Positions 10,676 to 20,436 are shown, numbered from the stretch's first letter. The stretch: DNA of 47,500 nt from Rossellomorea sp. y25 (GCF_038049935.1 NZ_CP145886.1:260001-307500), one strand, 5' to 3'. The notes: generated by a model not told the origin, from the sequence alone. Translations and numbers: made by a program.

Positions 10676-10963
10676 TTGTTAAAACCACTAGGTGATCGCG
10701 TCGTTATCGAGCTAGTTGAGTCAGAAGAAAAAACAGCAAGCGGTATTGTGCTACCGGATTCCGCAAAGGAAAAGCCACAAGAAGGTAAAGTGATGGCTGT
10801 AGGTACTGGTCGCATTCTTGACAACGGTGAGCGCGTTGCTCTTGAGGTAGCTGTCGGCGATCGAATCATTTTCTCTAAATACGCTGGTACAGAAGTGAAA
10901 TACCAAGGCACAGAATACCTGATCCTTCGTGATAGCGATATTCTGGCTGTAGTTGGCGAATAA
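10676..10963 (+). CDS. groES: co-chaperonin GroES
   Basis: 95 aa, the heptameric lid of the GroEL chamber. It contains the mobile loop region [21 protein letters not shown] and ends SDILAVVGE. The start is TTG at 10676: AAGGAGG lies 9 nt upstream and the next residues LKPLGDRV match the true N-terminus of homologues. Reading frames that extend further upstream run through the CIRCE leader. groEL follows after 53 nt in the same transcript. Confidence 0.97.
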   Translation: MLKPLGDRVVIELVESEEKTASGIVLPDSAKEKPQEGKVMAVGTGRILDNGERVALEVAVGDRIIFSKYAGTEVKYQGTEYLILRDSDILAVVGE

Positions 10964-10980
10964 TCAAACTTCGTATATAA

Positions 10981-12651
<1,671 letters not shown>

Positions 12652-12696
12652 TAAGCTGCCTCAACCCTTGATATGACTGGATTTGTTGGTAAGGTG

Positions 12697-12726
12697 AGAG
12701 TGGTTTGCTAACATTTTGCTAACATT
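12697..12726 (+). repeat. left-edge attachment-like sequence (attL candidate)
   Basis: AGAGTGGTTT followed by the direct repeat GCTAACATTTT / GCTAACATT. By eye 26 of 30 positions match the sequence at 28359-28388. It lies between the groEL stop and the 3' end of the integrase relic. The repeated TTGCTAACATT units could be recombinase-binding sites. Confidence 0.45.
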
Positions 12727-12733
12727 GAGGTTT

Positions 12734-13115
12734 TTAACGGAGGCTTCTCATGAGTTCAGCGAACTTTTGAGAGGCTTCTTTTTTCATGTCTTCCGTGACA
12801 TGGAGGTACACGTTTTTTGTAATTTGATCGTCTGTATGACCGAGGCGGTCCATGATTTGTTCGAGTGAGACACCTGCCTTCGCAAGAAGCGACGTATGAG
12901 TATGTCGCAAACTATGTGGAGTCAACTCTTCATTTAGACCTGCAATTTTAAGTAATCTTTTCATTCGATCTCGCACATTTTTAACCACGATGGGATAACC
13001 GTATTGTCTTTCCATTTTGGCCAAAAAAATCTTTGTTATAGTAATCTGGACCTATACGTTTATTGAGCCAGTCATTGCGGAGTAAAAAGCCATCCTTTGC
13101 GGAGTGCAGTACCAC
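12734..13115 (-). pseudogene. tyrosine recombinase (phage/ICE-type integrase), C-terminal remnant with frameshift
   Basis: The last 96 codons (12734-13024) are intact and contain the catalytic C-terminal motifs: HSLRHTHTSLL (H-x-x-R), RLGHTDDQITKNVYLHVT with the nucleophile Tyr, and the MKKEASQKFAELM tail. Upstream in another frame (about 13030-13115) the protein continues as LLRNDWLNKRIGPDYYNKDF, so there is a frameshift in the T-run near 13030. The N-terminal DNA-binding domains and first catalytic Arg are gone. An IS21-type relic abuts it. The intact stretch alone cannot be an active integrase. Confidence 0.85.
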
Positions 13116-13131
13116 TATAAATAGAATAAAG

Positions 13132-13196
13132 AAAAGCCTCCTGTATAATTATCCTTGCATGCCAGCAAGCATGACATTATTATACAGGAGGCTTTT
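13132..13196. repeat. 18-bp perfect inverted repeat directly upstream of the IS21 relic
   Basis: AAAAGCCTCCTGTATAAT (13132-13149) and its exact reverse complement (13179-13196), 29-nt loop, then a T-run. The right arm ends 3 nt before the istA start codon and includes its AGGAGG. It can act as a terminator against read-through into the element, or hide the ribosome binding site in read-through RNA. Confidence 0.7.
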
Positions 13197-13199
13197 TTT

Positions 13200-13731
13200 A
13201 TGATTAATTACCGAAAGATTCTGGAACTTCACCTTGAAGAAGTCAGACAAAGAACGATTAGTTCTAGCACTGGACATTCAAGGAATACAGTTTCAGATAT
13301 CGTTCAACGCGCCAAAAATCTTGGTGTGGGAAAGCTTGGACGACACCATGACTAATCCCTGGCTAGAATACCTTCAAGATTTAAATCAGAAAATCTTTGA
13401 AAACCTAGAAGAAATCAACACCACTGAATTTCAAAAGCGACCCGGTTCGCGCAAAAAGGTGTTTGAGGAAGAAGAGAAATCCTACCTTCAACAGCTTCCT
13501 CAAACAAGGTTTAAACTTGCGGAATGGAGAACAGCAAAAGTTCAACTGAACTACTACAACCAAGTTGAACGAATGTATTACTCCGTTCCATATGATTATG
13601 TCCGAGAGAATGTCGATATACGACTAACCACGGATTTAATTGAAGTTTACTTCAAAGAAGTACGAATTGCATCCCATAAACGATTGTATGGTGAAATTGG
13701 CCCTTGCCCTCGCACTCACTGGCTCAGATGA
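13200..13731 (+). pseudogene. istA: IS21-family transposase IstA, internally deleted
   Basis: The first frame (13200-13355) encodes an IstA N-terminus, MINYRKILELHLEEVRQRT then a helix-turn-helix with SRNTVSDIVQRAKNLG. After about 48 codons it jumps to another frame at about 13348 and continues NPWLEYLQDLNQKIFENLEE ... YSVPYDYVRENVDIRLTTD ... IASHKRLYGEIG, the C-terminal region of IstA. The DDE catalytic core of some 200 residues is missing and no istB follows. This is a dead remnant. Family assignment rests on the N- and C-terminal sequence styles. Confidence 0.75.
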
Positions 13732-13790
13732 CCGCAAATAGTGGCTCAATTTACCGCACTAATGGCTCAATCTGTTCGCAATACTCAATT
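13720..13790 (+). repeat. IS21-type multiple terminal repeats, set 1 (TGGCTCA units)
   Basis: TGGCTCA recurs at 13720, 13742 and 13763 with 22- and 21-bp periods, ending in a partial ACTCAAT. Short tandem repeats of this kind near the ends are typical of IS21-family elements and bind the transposase. It follows the istA relic directly. Confidence 0.65.
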
Positions 13791-13857
13791 CATAGAATGG
13801 AATTTCGTTTAATTTACAAATATATTGCTTTTCATAGTGATTACAGCCAACGAAATG

Positions 13858-13928
13858 TACCATTCTTGACATATTTCCTACCACTGAATGACAAAAAGTG
13901 TACCATAGAATGACAGACTGTTTACCAC
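13858..13928 (+). repeat. IS21-type multiple terminal repeats, set 2 (TACCA-GAATGACA units)
   Basis: Units TACCATTCTTGACA (13858), TACCACTGAATGACA (13879) and TACCATAGAATGACA (13901), then a fourth TACCAC (13923), with 21-22-bp periods. The unit differs from set 1, so it probably marks the end of a different IS21-like element that once lay beside the first. Confidence 0.6.
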
Positions 13929-14091
13929 TTCAAAACTTCTGGTGATAATAGTTGTTATACAAATTTGATTGATTTTCAATAAGATTCTGCAAACGGGACT
14001 TATTGTTGAAGATTGAATTTATTTATTGAGAGAAATTGCTATATCTATCTGCAACATATCTATTTATAAAAGTGGTATGTCAACACTAAAC

Positions 14092-14213
14092 TAGACAATT
14101 TTTTTAAGGTGTTCTTTTTTATATTCTTGACAAACGAACTCAAAACAAACTAAAAAACGCGCGCCAATTGAATATCGGCACGCGCTAACTGAATAGTTTT
14201 TTTACATTGTCTA
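14092..14213. repeat. short IS-remnant with inverted ends (IS3-like or MITE)
   Basis: About 120 bp bounded by TAGACAAT (14092-14099) and ATTGTCTA (14206-14213), with T-rich tracts inside both ends and a GC-rich internal hairpin near 14157-14184. TGTCTACTTGATGGG at the right edge resembles termini of IS3-group elements. It has no coding capacity. Flanks 13929-14091 and 14214-14359 hold nothing recognisable. Confidence 0.35.
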
Positions 14214-14359
14214 CTTGATGGGAACAAGACCATTATTATTTTAAAGTGTTTTTTTATTTTACATCTACGTAGACTTGCTGGTGTCTTCTCAGAATGAACC
14301 TTATCATAAATTTTTAGATAGCCCGAAAACAAATGGTGTTAATTTGGATAAATAGTTTA

Positions 14360-14496
14360 CTAATCTATCAAATTGGCATGTCCTAGCCGCTGTTGTATCT
14401 CTTCAATACCAACTCCAGCTTCAATCAATGAATAAATGAGTGTGGAGTAATGTTCTTATCTATTTCTGCTTTTTTCAGAAGCCTTTTAAGCCTGAA
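14360..14496 (-). pseudogene. second tyrosine recombinase relic
   Basis: On the minus strand one frame reads RLKRLLKKAEIDKNITPHS, then after a small deletion another frame reads SLIEAGVGIEEIQQRLGHANLID before a stop. These are the segments that flank the H-x-x-R box in phage integrases; the box itself and the nucleophile Tyr are missing. It differs in sequence from the integrase relic at 12.7 kb, so at least two integration events left traces here. Confidence 0.6.
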
Positions 14497-14509
14497 CGAA
14501 GGTATTGTA

Positions 14510-15028
14510 GCAAGATATGAGGATGAAACAGAGCTAGATGTTTGGTATCACAATCTAAAGGCGACATATATATATCTGGAAGAGAAGGTAAAGCTGCCAA
14601 ATACGCAGGAACCTGTTTTGAAAAGATGGAAATCTTGAAGCTTGGGAAAAAAATGTACTTAAACTTACTGAGCAGTTTAGTTTATAAGTGGAGTTAAATT
14701 CTTGTTTAACATTTCTATTAATAGATAAATTAGTTTAGGATTAATAGTGGTGAACCGTATCATAAATAACGGTAAACCCCAAGCATGTTTACTAATTATC
14801 CCTAGGACTATTCAAAGAAAAATCACATGCAGTTTTGTGTTACAGAATATAAAAAATTTTCTTAGGAGATTTCATACAATAGTTAGAAGGAAAATAAAAC
14901 AAGTAAATCCTTTTTGTTATGAATTATAATTCTGGTTTCCGAATTCCAATTAAACCTTTTTGCTAATAATATTCTTCTCTATGGACACGATAAGAGAAAC
15001 GAAACTTTATAGATTGGTGGCCGGGAGA
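14510..15028. other. gene-poor, AT-rich stretch
   Basis: Short open frames exist (for example + strand to 14638, ending PVLKRWKS, and 14747-14929), but none has a credible ribosome binding site or a recognisable family. It looks like decayed accessory DNA between the integrase relic and the ASCH gene. Confidence 0.5.
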
Positions 15029-15457
15029 ATGAAGGTATTATCTATGATTCAGCCTTGGGCAAGTCTTTTTGTCCTTCGAGAGAATGAATTTGAAACAAGG
15101 TCATGGAAAACAAACTATCGCGGGCCGCTTGCCATTCATACAAGTAAAAAAATAGATAAGGCTGTCTGCAGGCATGTGGCCATCCGTTCGCTGCTCGGTA
15201 AGCATGGATATACAGAAGAGACCCTTCCGACCGGAATGATCATTTCTGTAGGCCGGCTTGAAAATTGTCTGAAGATAACTGAAAAAAATCAGACATCAGC
15301 AGTCCTGGAAAATGGACAAATCGTATCAGGAAATGATTATTTTTTAGGAGACTTTAATGTGGGAGGATATGCTTGGGAGGTTCAAGACATGAAGATCTTG
15401 AATGAACGTATTCCAGCAAAAGGCCAGCTTGGGTTATGGGAAACTGATTTATTATGA
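15029..15457 (+). CDS. ASCH domain protein
   Basis: 142 aa. The N-terminus MKVLSMIQPWASLFVLRENEFETRSW, then YRGPLAIHTSKK, is the ASCH (ASC-1 homology) fold, a PUA-like RNA-binding domain; the C-terminal GYAWEV and GQLGLWE segments complete it. Some ASCH proteins are ribonucleases or amidohydrolases, but the role here is unknown. I chose ATG 15029 because family members begin MKVLS; the frame stays open upstream and ATG 14981 would add 16 residues. It stands alone between relics. Confidence 0.8.
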   Translation: MKVLSMIQPWASLFVLRENEFETRSWKTNYRGPLAIHTSKKIDKAVCRHVAIRSLLGKHGYTEETLPTGMIISVGRLENCLKITEKNQTSAVLENGQIVSGNDYFLGDFNVGGYAWEVQDMKILNERIPAKGQLGLWETDLL

Positions 15458-15871
15458 AAGGCGATGGAGATAAGCAGTATTTCACTTGTACATAGGAATA
15501 ACAGATTAATTTTTATACTGAGGTGACTTTAATGGAGAGGGAGATTTAGTGATCTTTGGATTTTACAAAGGCTTTCCGCCGAGTGAAGCGAGAAAGTTCG
15601 TGGAAGGCATAAATTTTAATAACTCAACTTTCGCACACTCAAATAGGCCGGTAGACTTTGTTTTAGTTAGGTAAGCCTACAATCCAGTGTGGTAGTTGAC
15701 TTTGAATTAACTTTTGGATCTTTTTGTTGCTTTCTTTTAGGACATCTTGAAGAAGCTCGATTAGCTGCCCAAGTGCGATAGCCCAATCAAGATCACTGAT
15801 TTCATCACATAGATCATAAGAACCGTCCCCTGCTTCCCTTTGGCTTGTATTGATTCTCGCTTAAGAAAGAT
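15458..15871. other. gap with an unrecognised degenerate frame
   Basis: On the minus strand 15663-15860 stays open for 65 codons (central part DEISDLDWAIALGQLIELLQ, end HWIVGLPN) but has no start codon, and a stop lies just upstream. It may be a piece of a lost gene. I see no promoter or terminator. Confidence 0.35.
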
Positions 15872-16042
15872 AAAGCTCTTCGTTTAGCCGTAAAATTGGT
15901 TTAAGGCTACAAAAAGTTTAAAGAGGTTTATGATAAAAAAAGCGAAGGAAAATCACATAAGGTAGTAATTATGGCAAATGCTAGCAAGCTTATCCAGTCG
16001 ATTTATGCTGTATTAACGCATAAAGAGCCTTTCGTAATTTAG
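15872..16042 (+). pseudogene. IS110-like transposase, C-terminal remnant
   Basis: A first frame gives ALRLAVKLV, then after a frameshift KKFKEVYDKKSEGKSHKVV, then IMANASKLIQSIYAVLTHKE and a stop. This resembles the last 60 or so residues of IS110/IS116-type transposases (the F-x-x-x-Y-x-x-K-x-x-E-G-K-S-H-K helix). The catalytic domains are absent. The call rests on pattern recognition and is moderately uncertain. 16043-16240 holds only a short hairpin and the leader of the next gene. Confidence 0.5.
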
Positions 16043-16240
16043 AAGGAAAATAGGTGAAAAGAAAAAAACCTTCCATTTATCCAGGAAAGGTTATTTGCTA
16101 TGTTCATTTTTAATTATATCATCATGCATAAGATTTTCTATTCCTCAAAAGTTGTAGTATAAAGAATAACATTTAGATGCAGTATTTTTTGACATTATAT
16201 GTACAAAATAATGTAGATGAAAATAAAAAAGGTGGCTAAT

Positions 16241-16723
16241 ATGAAAATATTGTGGCTTTTTCTAATTTTAGCGATATTATCCTTTACTTCCTTATACATC
16301 TTGATGAAGAAAATGAACGTCACTAACATCTTGGGCTGTTATTTTTTCTCCAATATTCTTATTACGAATACAGGTCTAATCATTAATTTAAATTTAGAAC
16401 TTACAAAGCAAGATCCAAGTCAGTTAATTTTTTGGACACAAAAAATTCCTGAGTTGTCACTCAAGCCAGCGTTACTTTTATGGGTTATTTATATTTTGTT
16501 CTCTAAAAGAACTATTTTCAGTAAACTTATTCATCTCTTCATCTTCTTAACAGCACTCATTTCAATTGAAGAATTTTTCGTTCATTTTGGATATTTGGAA
16601 TGGGTAAATTGGAATGTATTTTATTCATATTTGAGATACACTCTGATTATTTTATTATTGGCTATTTACTCTTTTTATTTAGAGAAACTTATTTATAGAG
16701 ACAAAGTGGTGAATACGTCATGA
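16241..16723 (+). CDS. CBO0543-type membrane protein (first of pair)
   Basis: 160 aa, about five hydrophobic helices. Notable residues are the SLKPALLLWVIYILF helix and IEEFFVHFGYLEWVNWN, a pattern seen in the CBO0543 family of Firmicute membrane proteins of unknown function. The start is ATG 16241, which has AAGGTGG 5 nt upstream; ATG 16217 lacks one. It overlaps the next gene by ATGA, so the two are co-translated. The codon composition is more AT-rich than in the core genes, consistent with acquisition. Confidence 0.65.
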   Translation: MKILWLFLILAILSFTSLYILMKKMNVTNILGCYFFSNILITNTGLIINLNLELTKQDPSQLIFWTQKIPELSLKPALLLWVIYILFSKRTIFSKLIHLFIFLTALISIEEFFVHFGYLEWVNWNVFYSYLRYTLIILLLAIYSFYLEKLIYRDKVVNTS

Positions 16724-17232
16724 TGTTACCTTTTCCTGAGAAATTTGATTCAAATGAAATATTTATTATCTTTTCCACAGTACTTACTTGGGGCCTCATG
16801 TTTATATTACCTAGACGCTTGCCTGCTGCTACCATCACTATTATTTGGACTTTTAATGTTTTTCTTGCTTTGTTAGCTGATATTACCCTTAGTGTAAAAC
16901 CATATGAATTATACTTTACGATTGATCATAAAAAGCATGAATTATTTGATGTATTATTGCACTTTGTAACTTACCCTACTCTTTCTTACTTTGTAGTAAA
17001 CTTCTATCAATATAAAAAACCAAAAGGCTTAAAGTATCTATTTTATATTATTTTTTGGGCTGGGGTAGCGATTGCTCTAGAATGGATTGCAGTAAAGTTT
17101 CAAGTTTTTACATATACAGGTTGGAAATTGTATTTATCCTTTATCACTTATTTGGTTGTATTTGCTGCTACCATTTGGCTTTCGAACTTTATTGAAAAGA
17201 AAGACCCTTACAAATGGACTTCAACTAATTGA
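16720..17232 (+). CDS. CBO0543-type membrane protein (second of pair)
   Basis: 170 aa, four or five membrane helices, with LPRRLPAATITIIWTFNVFLA and the charged central loop TIDHKKHELFDVLLHFVTYP, followed by WAGVAIALEWIAVKF. It looks like a member of the CBO0543 group and is related in layout to its upstream partner, so the pair may form a heteromeric membrane complex. The start ATG overlaps the upstream stop. The function is unknown. Confidence 0.7.
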   Translation: MMLPFPEKFDSNEIFIIFSTVLTWGLMFILPRRLPAATITIIWTFNVFLALLADITLSVKPYELYFTIDHKKHELFDVLLHFVTYPTLSYFVVNFYQYKKPKGLKYLFYIIFWAGVAIALEWIAVKFQVFTYTGWKLYLSFITYLVVFAATIWLSNFIEKKDPYKWTSTN

Positions 17233-17783
17233 TTCGATTAAAACACCATTATTTGTCGATGAACATTTTCCTATAAAATAAGGAAATATTTGGATGTTGA
17301 GTTTCATCCATAAACGTTAGGATTTGTAGTCAAAAAGATTTTCATCCACCATCATTGATAGATGAAGTAGAGGTAATGGACTTATTATTAATCGGAACAA
17401 AAGGTAGACCAAGGATAATGTACGGAGTTGGTAATGAAAGCGAGCTCTATTATGAACAAATTGTTTCTGAAACCATTTGTTTGATTCTTTTCAATTACAG
17501 TTAAGACTTCAAAGGGAAACCTAGGGATTAACGGAATTCTTAGAATGATTTTATGATTGAATTCGGGTATGATTATAGAATTTAATGAAAGGATAGTTAC
17601 GTAAAAAATCTACTCTCAATAAAATAAAAAGACCTGATTTAGATATATCTCGATGAACCATATCATAAGTAAAAGAAAGTTTCTTTGTGTAATTAAAGCC
17701 GGCTGCGATCAGCAGTCGGCTTTATATTTATATCTAATTGCAATTATCGGATCACCAATTTATCGCTCTCTGTAATCAGGTTT
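17233..17783. other. intergenic region with a degenerate frame and a shared hairpin
   Basis: A + strand frame at 17378-17503 (starting MDLLLIGTKGRPRIMYGVGN) has no ribosome binding site and matches nothing I recognise. At 17695-17723 the hairpin AAAGCCGGCTGC / GCAGTCGGCTTT is placed to end the minus-strand dehydrogenase gene. The rest is featureless and AT-rich. Confidence 0.5.
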
Positions 17784-18812
17784 TTAAACAAAACCTTCCA
17801 GGACAATTTTACCAATCGCCCTGTTACTCTCCAAAAATTTGTGGGCTTGACGGAGATTTTCTGCTGAGATCGGTCCAAGGACTTCGGCCAGTGTTGTCTT
17901 TAATTTTTGATGGTCCACAGCATCAGCAATATGATTAAGCAATAGATGCTGCTCAATCATATCATCTGTTTCGTAAACAGGGCGAGTAAACATAAACTCC
18001 CACACGAAGGTGACGCTTTTTTGCTTAAGCAATTTGAGGTCCAGCGGAGAGGTTGGATCATCAATAGCGCACACAACTCCTTGCGGAGAAATAGCTTCGC
18101 TAATACCGGCCCAGTGTTTTTCCAAAGCATTCAGGCAAAAAATGTACGGAACGTTTGTAAATCCAATTGCTTGAAGTTGTGGAAGGAGCGGGTCATGGTG
18201 ATTAATGGTATAGTCCGCGCCCATTGATTTAACCCAACTAACAGTTTCCGGTCGGGAAGCAGTTCCGATTACAGTAAGCCCCGCTTGTTTTGCAAGCTGA
18301 GTGGCAATGGAACCTACACCCCCGGCTGCACCAATGATCAGCAGAGCCTTTCCTTTGTTAGTCCCAGGATCTTGGGAAATAGACATACGGGTAAATAACG
18401 CTTCCCAAGCTGTAATGGAGGTTAGGGGAAGAGCTGCGGCTTCCACAAAACTTAAGGAAACAGGTTTGCGCCCAACGATTCGTTCATCGACCAGATGGTA
18501 TTCACTGTTTCCGCCTTGTCGTGCAATACTGCCAGCATAAAAAACTTCATCTCCCGGACGAAACAATGAACAGTCCGGTCCTGTCTCTTCGACGACTCCT
18601 GCTACATCCCAACCTAGAATTTTAGGAACTTCCTCAACTTTTTCCTTAGGAGCTCGTACCTTTGTATCAACAGGATTGACCGATATGGCCGCAACTTTGA
18701 CCAAAATGTCACGACCCGTTGCTTTTGGTTTTTCTACAACTACGTCCACCAGACTTTGGGGATTATCAATTGGAAGGTAACGAGTTAATCCTATCGCCTT
18801 CATAGTATTCAT
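17784..18812 (-). CDS. zinc-type alcohol dehydrogenase / quinone oxidoreductase-like protein
   Basis: 342-aa MDR-superfamily NADPH-dependent reductase. The GroES-like N-terminal half has ISVNPVDTKVR and LGWDVAGVVEETG; the Rossmann half has the NADPH loop GAAGGVGSIATQLAK. Typical Cys zinc ligands are not evident, so it is likely a zinc-free quinone or enone reductase of the ZDH/YogA type. I chose ATG 18812, with AAGGAAG 9 nt upstream. It lies downstream of, and in the same orientation as, the HxlR gene, suggesting redox or electrophile control. The substrate is inferred only. Confidence 0.82.
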   Translation of the reverse strand: MNTMKAIGLTRYLPIDNPQSLVDVVVEKPKATGRDILVKVAAISVNPVDTKVRAPKEKVEEVPKILGWDVAGVVEETGPDCSLFRPGDEVFYAGSIARQGGNSEYHLVDERIVGRKPVSLSFVEAAALPLTSITAWEALFTRMSISQDPGTNKGKALLIIGAAGGVGSIATQLAKQAGLTVIGTASRPETVSWVKSMGADYTINHHDPLLPQLQAIGFTNVPYIFCLNALEKHWAGISEAISPQGVVCAIDDPTSPLDLKLLKQKSVTFVWEFMFTRPVYETDDMIEQHLLLNHIADAVDHQKLKTTLAEVLGPISAENLRQAHKFLESNRAIGKIVLEGFV

Positions 18813-19003
18813 GATGAACCACTTCCTTTCCATATTAGTATACCCGTTATTAGTAACAGCTTAAAATAATTACTATTAGCCCTATAGTTTCTAAGCATCA
18901 GTGAAATTTATCAAGCATCATTAATAAAATGGATTAATAATACCTTGGTTTAGTCGTGTTGGACCCTTCGAACATTTTAATTTTTTCATGATGGGTAGAA
19001 AAA

Positions 19004-19036
19004 AAGCACCTTCCATACAGTTAAGTGAAGGTGCTT
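19004..19036 (-). terminator. terminator of the HxlR gene
   Basis: Perfect 10-bp stem AAGCACCTTC (19004-19013) / GAAGGTGCTT (19027-19036). Read on the minus strand it is followed by a run of seven T. It separates the HxlR gene from the dehydrogenase gene, which therefore probably has its own promoter in 18813-19003. Confidence 0.8.
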
Positions 19037-19081
19037 CTTTTCTAATAGGTTTTGTAAAGCAACGTAAATGTAAGCTTATGC

Positions 19082-19471
19082 TTAATTGTTTAATTCCGAA
19101 ATATCCATTTCTTTTATGATTTCTGCTATCCGATTTTTGCCCCATTCATACATCATTTCAACGATAGGAAGTAAAGTCATCCCCAATTCAGTCATGGAAT
19201 ATTCCACTTTCGGTGGAACTTCTGGATAAACCTCGCGATGAACTATTCCATCTTCCATCAGTTCTCTTAATTGATTCGTTAATATTTTATGAGATATTTT
19301 TGGAAAAAGCCTTTGGAGATCACTGAATCGATGTGGTCCTTCTACCCCTAAATGCCATAAAATAACAATTTTCCATTTACCACTTATAATTGATAAGGTA
19401 AGTTCTTTTTCACAATTATAATCACCATTTATGATCTTTTCTTTAACTTCATCTCTAAATGTATCTGGCAT
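19082..19471 (-). CDS. HxlR family transcriptional regulator
   Basis: 129 aa. Winged-helix signature [20 protein letters not shown], then [51 protein letters not shown] split over the recognition helix and wing. The single N-terminal Cys20 is in the position used by YodB/HypR-type members to sense quinones, diamide and hypochlorite by disulfide formation. It is divergent from a DJ-1 gene with a 148-bp shared intergenic region that contains a perfect palindrome. I infer it represses that gene and perhaps itself. Confidence 0.88.
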   Translation of the reverse strand: MPDTFRDEVKEKIINGDYNCEKELTLSIISGKWKIVILWHLGVEGPHRFSDLQRLFPKISHKILTNQLRELMEDGIVHREVYPEVPPKVEYSMTELGMTLLPIVEMMYEWGKNRIAEIIKEMDISELNN

Positions 19472-19535
19472 ACATTCTTACCTCCTTATTTGTCTCAATT
19501 GTAACCTGTCGGTAACCTCCTTACAAAAAAGTGCA

Positions 19536-19567
19536 TTCTTCACAGTGAAGAAAACAAGCAGTAGAAT
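19536..19567 (+). promoter_or_regulatory. promoter of the DJ-1 gene with an operator-like palindrome over the -35 box
   Basis: TTCTTCAC-A-GTGAAGAA (19536-19552) is a perfect 8+1+8 palindrome. The -35 candidate TTCACA (19539-19544) lies inside it, and TAGAAT (19562-19567) follows with a 17-bp spacer. The placement is that of a repressor operator; the divergent HxlR protein is the obvious candidate. A second motif, TTGTAACC then GGTAACC (19499-19517), lies nearer the HxlR start. Confidence 0.6.
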
Positions 19568-19619
19568 GAAATAGTCGTCTTATCGGCAAATCTTTTTCAT
19601 TAATGAGGAGGAACTACAA

Positions 19620-20138
19620 ATGAGTAAAAAAGCACTTTTAATTATACCACCAGAACGTTTCAATGAAGACGAATTATTTCAACCAAAAGCGGAATTGGAA
19701 AGCAACGGAATTGATGTGACAATTGCAAGTACAAAAACAGGTGAAATCATAGGGGATTATGAAGGTAAAGCAACTGCTGAGGTCATTTTTTTAGACGTTT
19801 TTGCTTCTGACTATGATGTTGTATCTGTTATTGGTGGATCTGGTACGAACGATCATCTATGGGAAAATAAAGAATTACAAGACTACTTGAAACAAGCGTA
19901 TACTAATAAAGTTCTTGTAACAGGAATTTGTGCAGGTGCGGTTACTGTAGCTAAAACGGGTTTACTTACTGGAAGAGATGCAACTTGCTATCCAGTAGAT
20001 GTACAAAAAGACCAATTAAAAGCGAATAAAGTAACATATGTTGAAAAACATGTTGTTGCTCATGATGATATTATCACTGGTGATGGTCCAGATGGCGCTA
20101 AAGAATTTGGGGAAGCTTTAGTAAAAGCCTTAAGCTAA
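19620..20138 (+). CDS. DJ-1/PfpI family protein (first copy)
   Basis: 172 aa, class I glutamine-amidotransferase-like fold. The nucleophile elbow is GICAGAV with Cys104; a second Cys is in DATCYPVDVQ. The conserved N-terminal acidic position is in PPERFNEDELFQP. Such proteins include Hsp31/YajL/YhbO-like enzymes reported to act on glyoxal or methylglyoxal adducts, and redox chaperones; the true activity here is open. It has the strong site GAGGAGG, its own terminator and the palindromic promoter described separately. Only about a quarter of the residues match the second DJ-1 protein at 22966 by eye. Confidence 0.85.
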   Translation: MSKKALLIIPPERFNEDELFQPKAELESNGIDVTIASTKTGEIIGDYEGKATAEVIFLDVFASDYDVVSVIGGSGTNDHLWENKELQDYLKQAYTNKVLVTGICAGAVTVAKTGLLTGRDATCYPVDVQKDQLKANKVTYVEKHVVAHDDIITGDGPDGAKEFGEALVKALS

Positions 20139-20172
20139 TTCCACATTTCCTCCCTGAATTTTCATATAATCG

Positions 20173-20205
20173 AAAGCCTACGGAATGAATTCTGTAGGCT
20201 TTTGG
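20173..20205 (+). terminator. terminator of the first DJ-1 gene
   Basis: AAAGCCTACGGAAT (20173-20186) pairs with ATTCTGTAGGCTTT (20189-20202), one G-T pair, then T. Confidence 0.75.
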
Positions 20206-20303
20206 CTATCCAAAGTAAGATCTTGCAGACCTTGCATCAAATAGAGAAGTGTATAAGCTGAAAATAATGGAATAAGTTTAAAGATGGAGTGGCGGAATCG
20301 TCG

Positions 20304-20330
20304 AAAAAACCTGTTATTTGCAGGTTTTTT
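20304..20330 (+). terminator. terminator-like hairpin before the ArsR gene
   Basis: AAAAAACCTG (20304-20313), 7-nt loop, CAGGTTTTTT (20321-20330); both arms are perfect. It works in either direction. It may be the terminator of a lost gene or may attenuate entry into the ArsR operon. Confidence 0.6.
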
Positions 20331-20420
20331 AGTGGTCTATTTTAAGATGGGAGCTTTTAGCCGTATCTCCTTCGAAGCAAATCATTTGATTTGGAAGGAC
20401 CAGACGGCTACTATATTAAT

Positions 20421-20436
20421 ATCGGGAATTCCCGAT
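20421..20436. promoter_or_regulatory. perfect 16-bp palindrome upstream of the ArsR gene
   Basis: ATCGGGAATTCCCGAT, 72 bp upstream of the chosen ArsR start and directly preceded by the smaller palindrome ATATTAATAT. A candidate autoregulatory operator. If translation really began at 20391 this would be coding, which I consider less likely. Confidence 0.45.

Noticed and set aside
14450..14638. A + strand 62-codon frame
   Set aside because: It runs opposite an integrase relic at its start, has no ribosome binding site and resembles nothing known.
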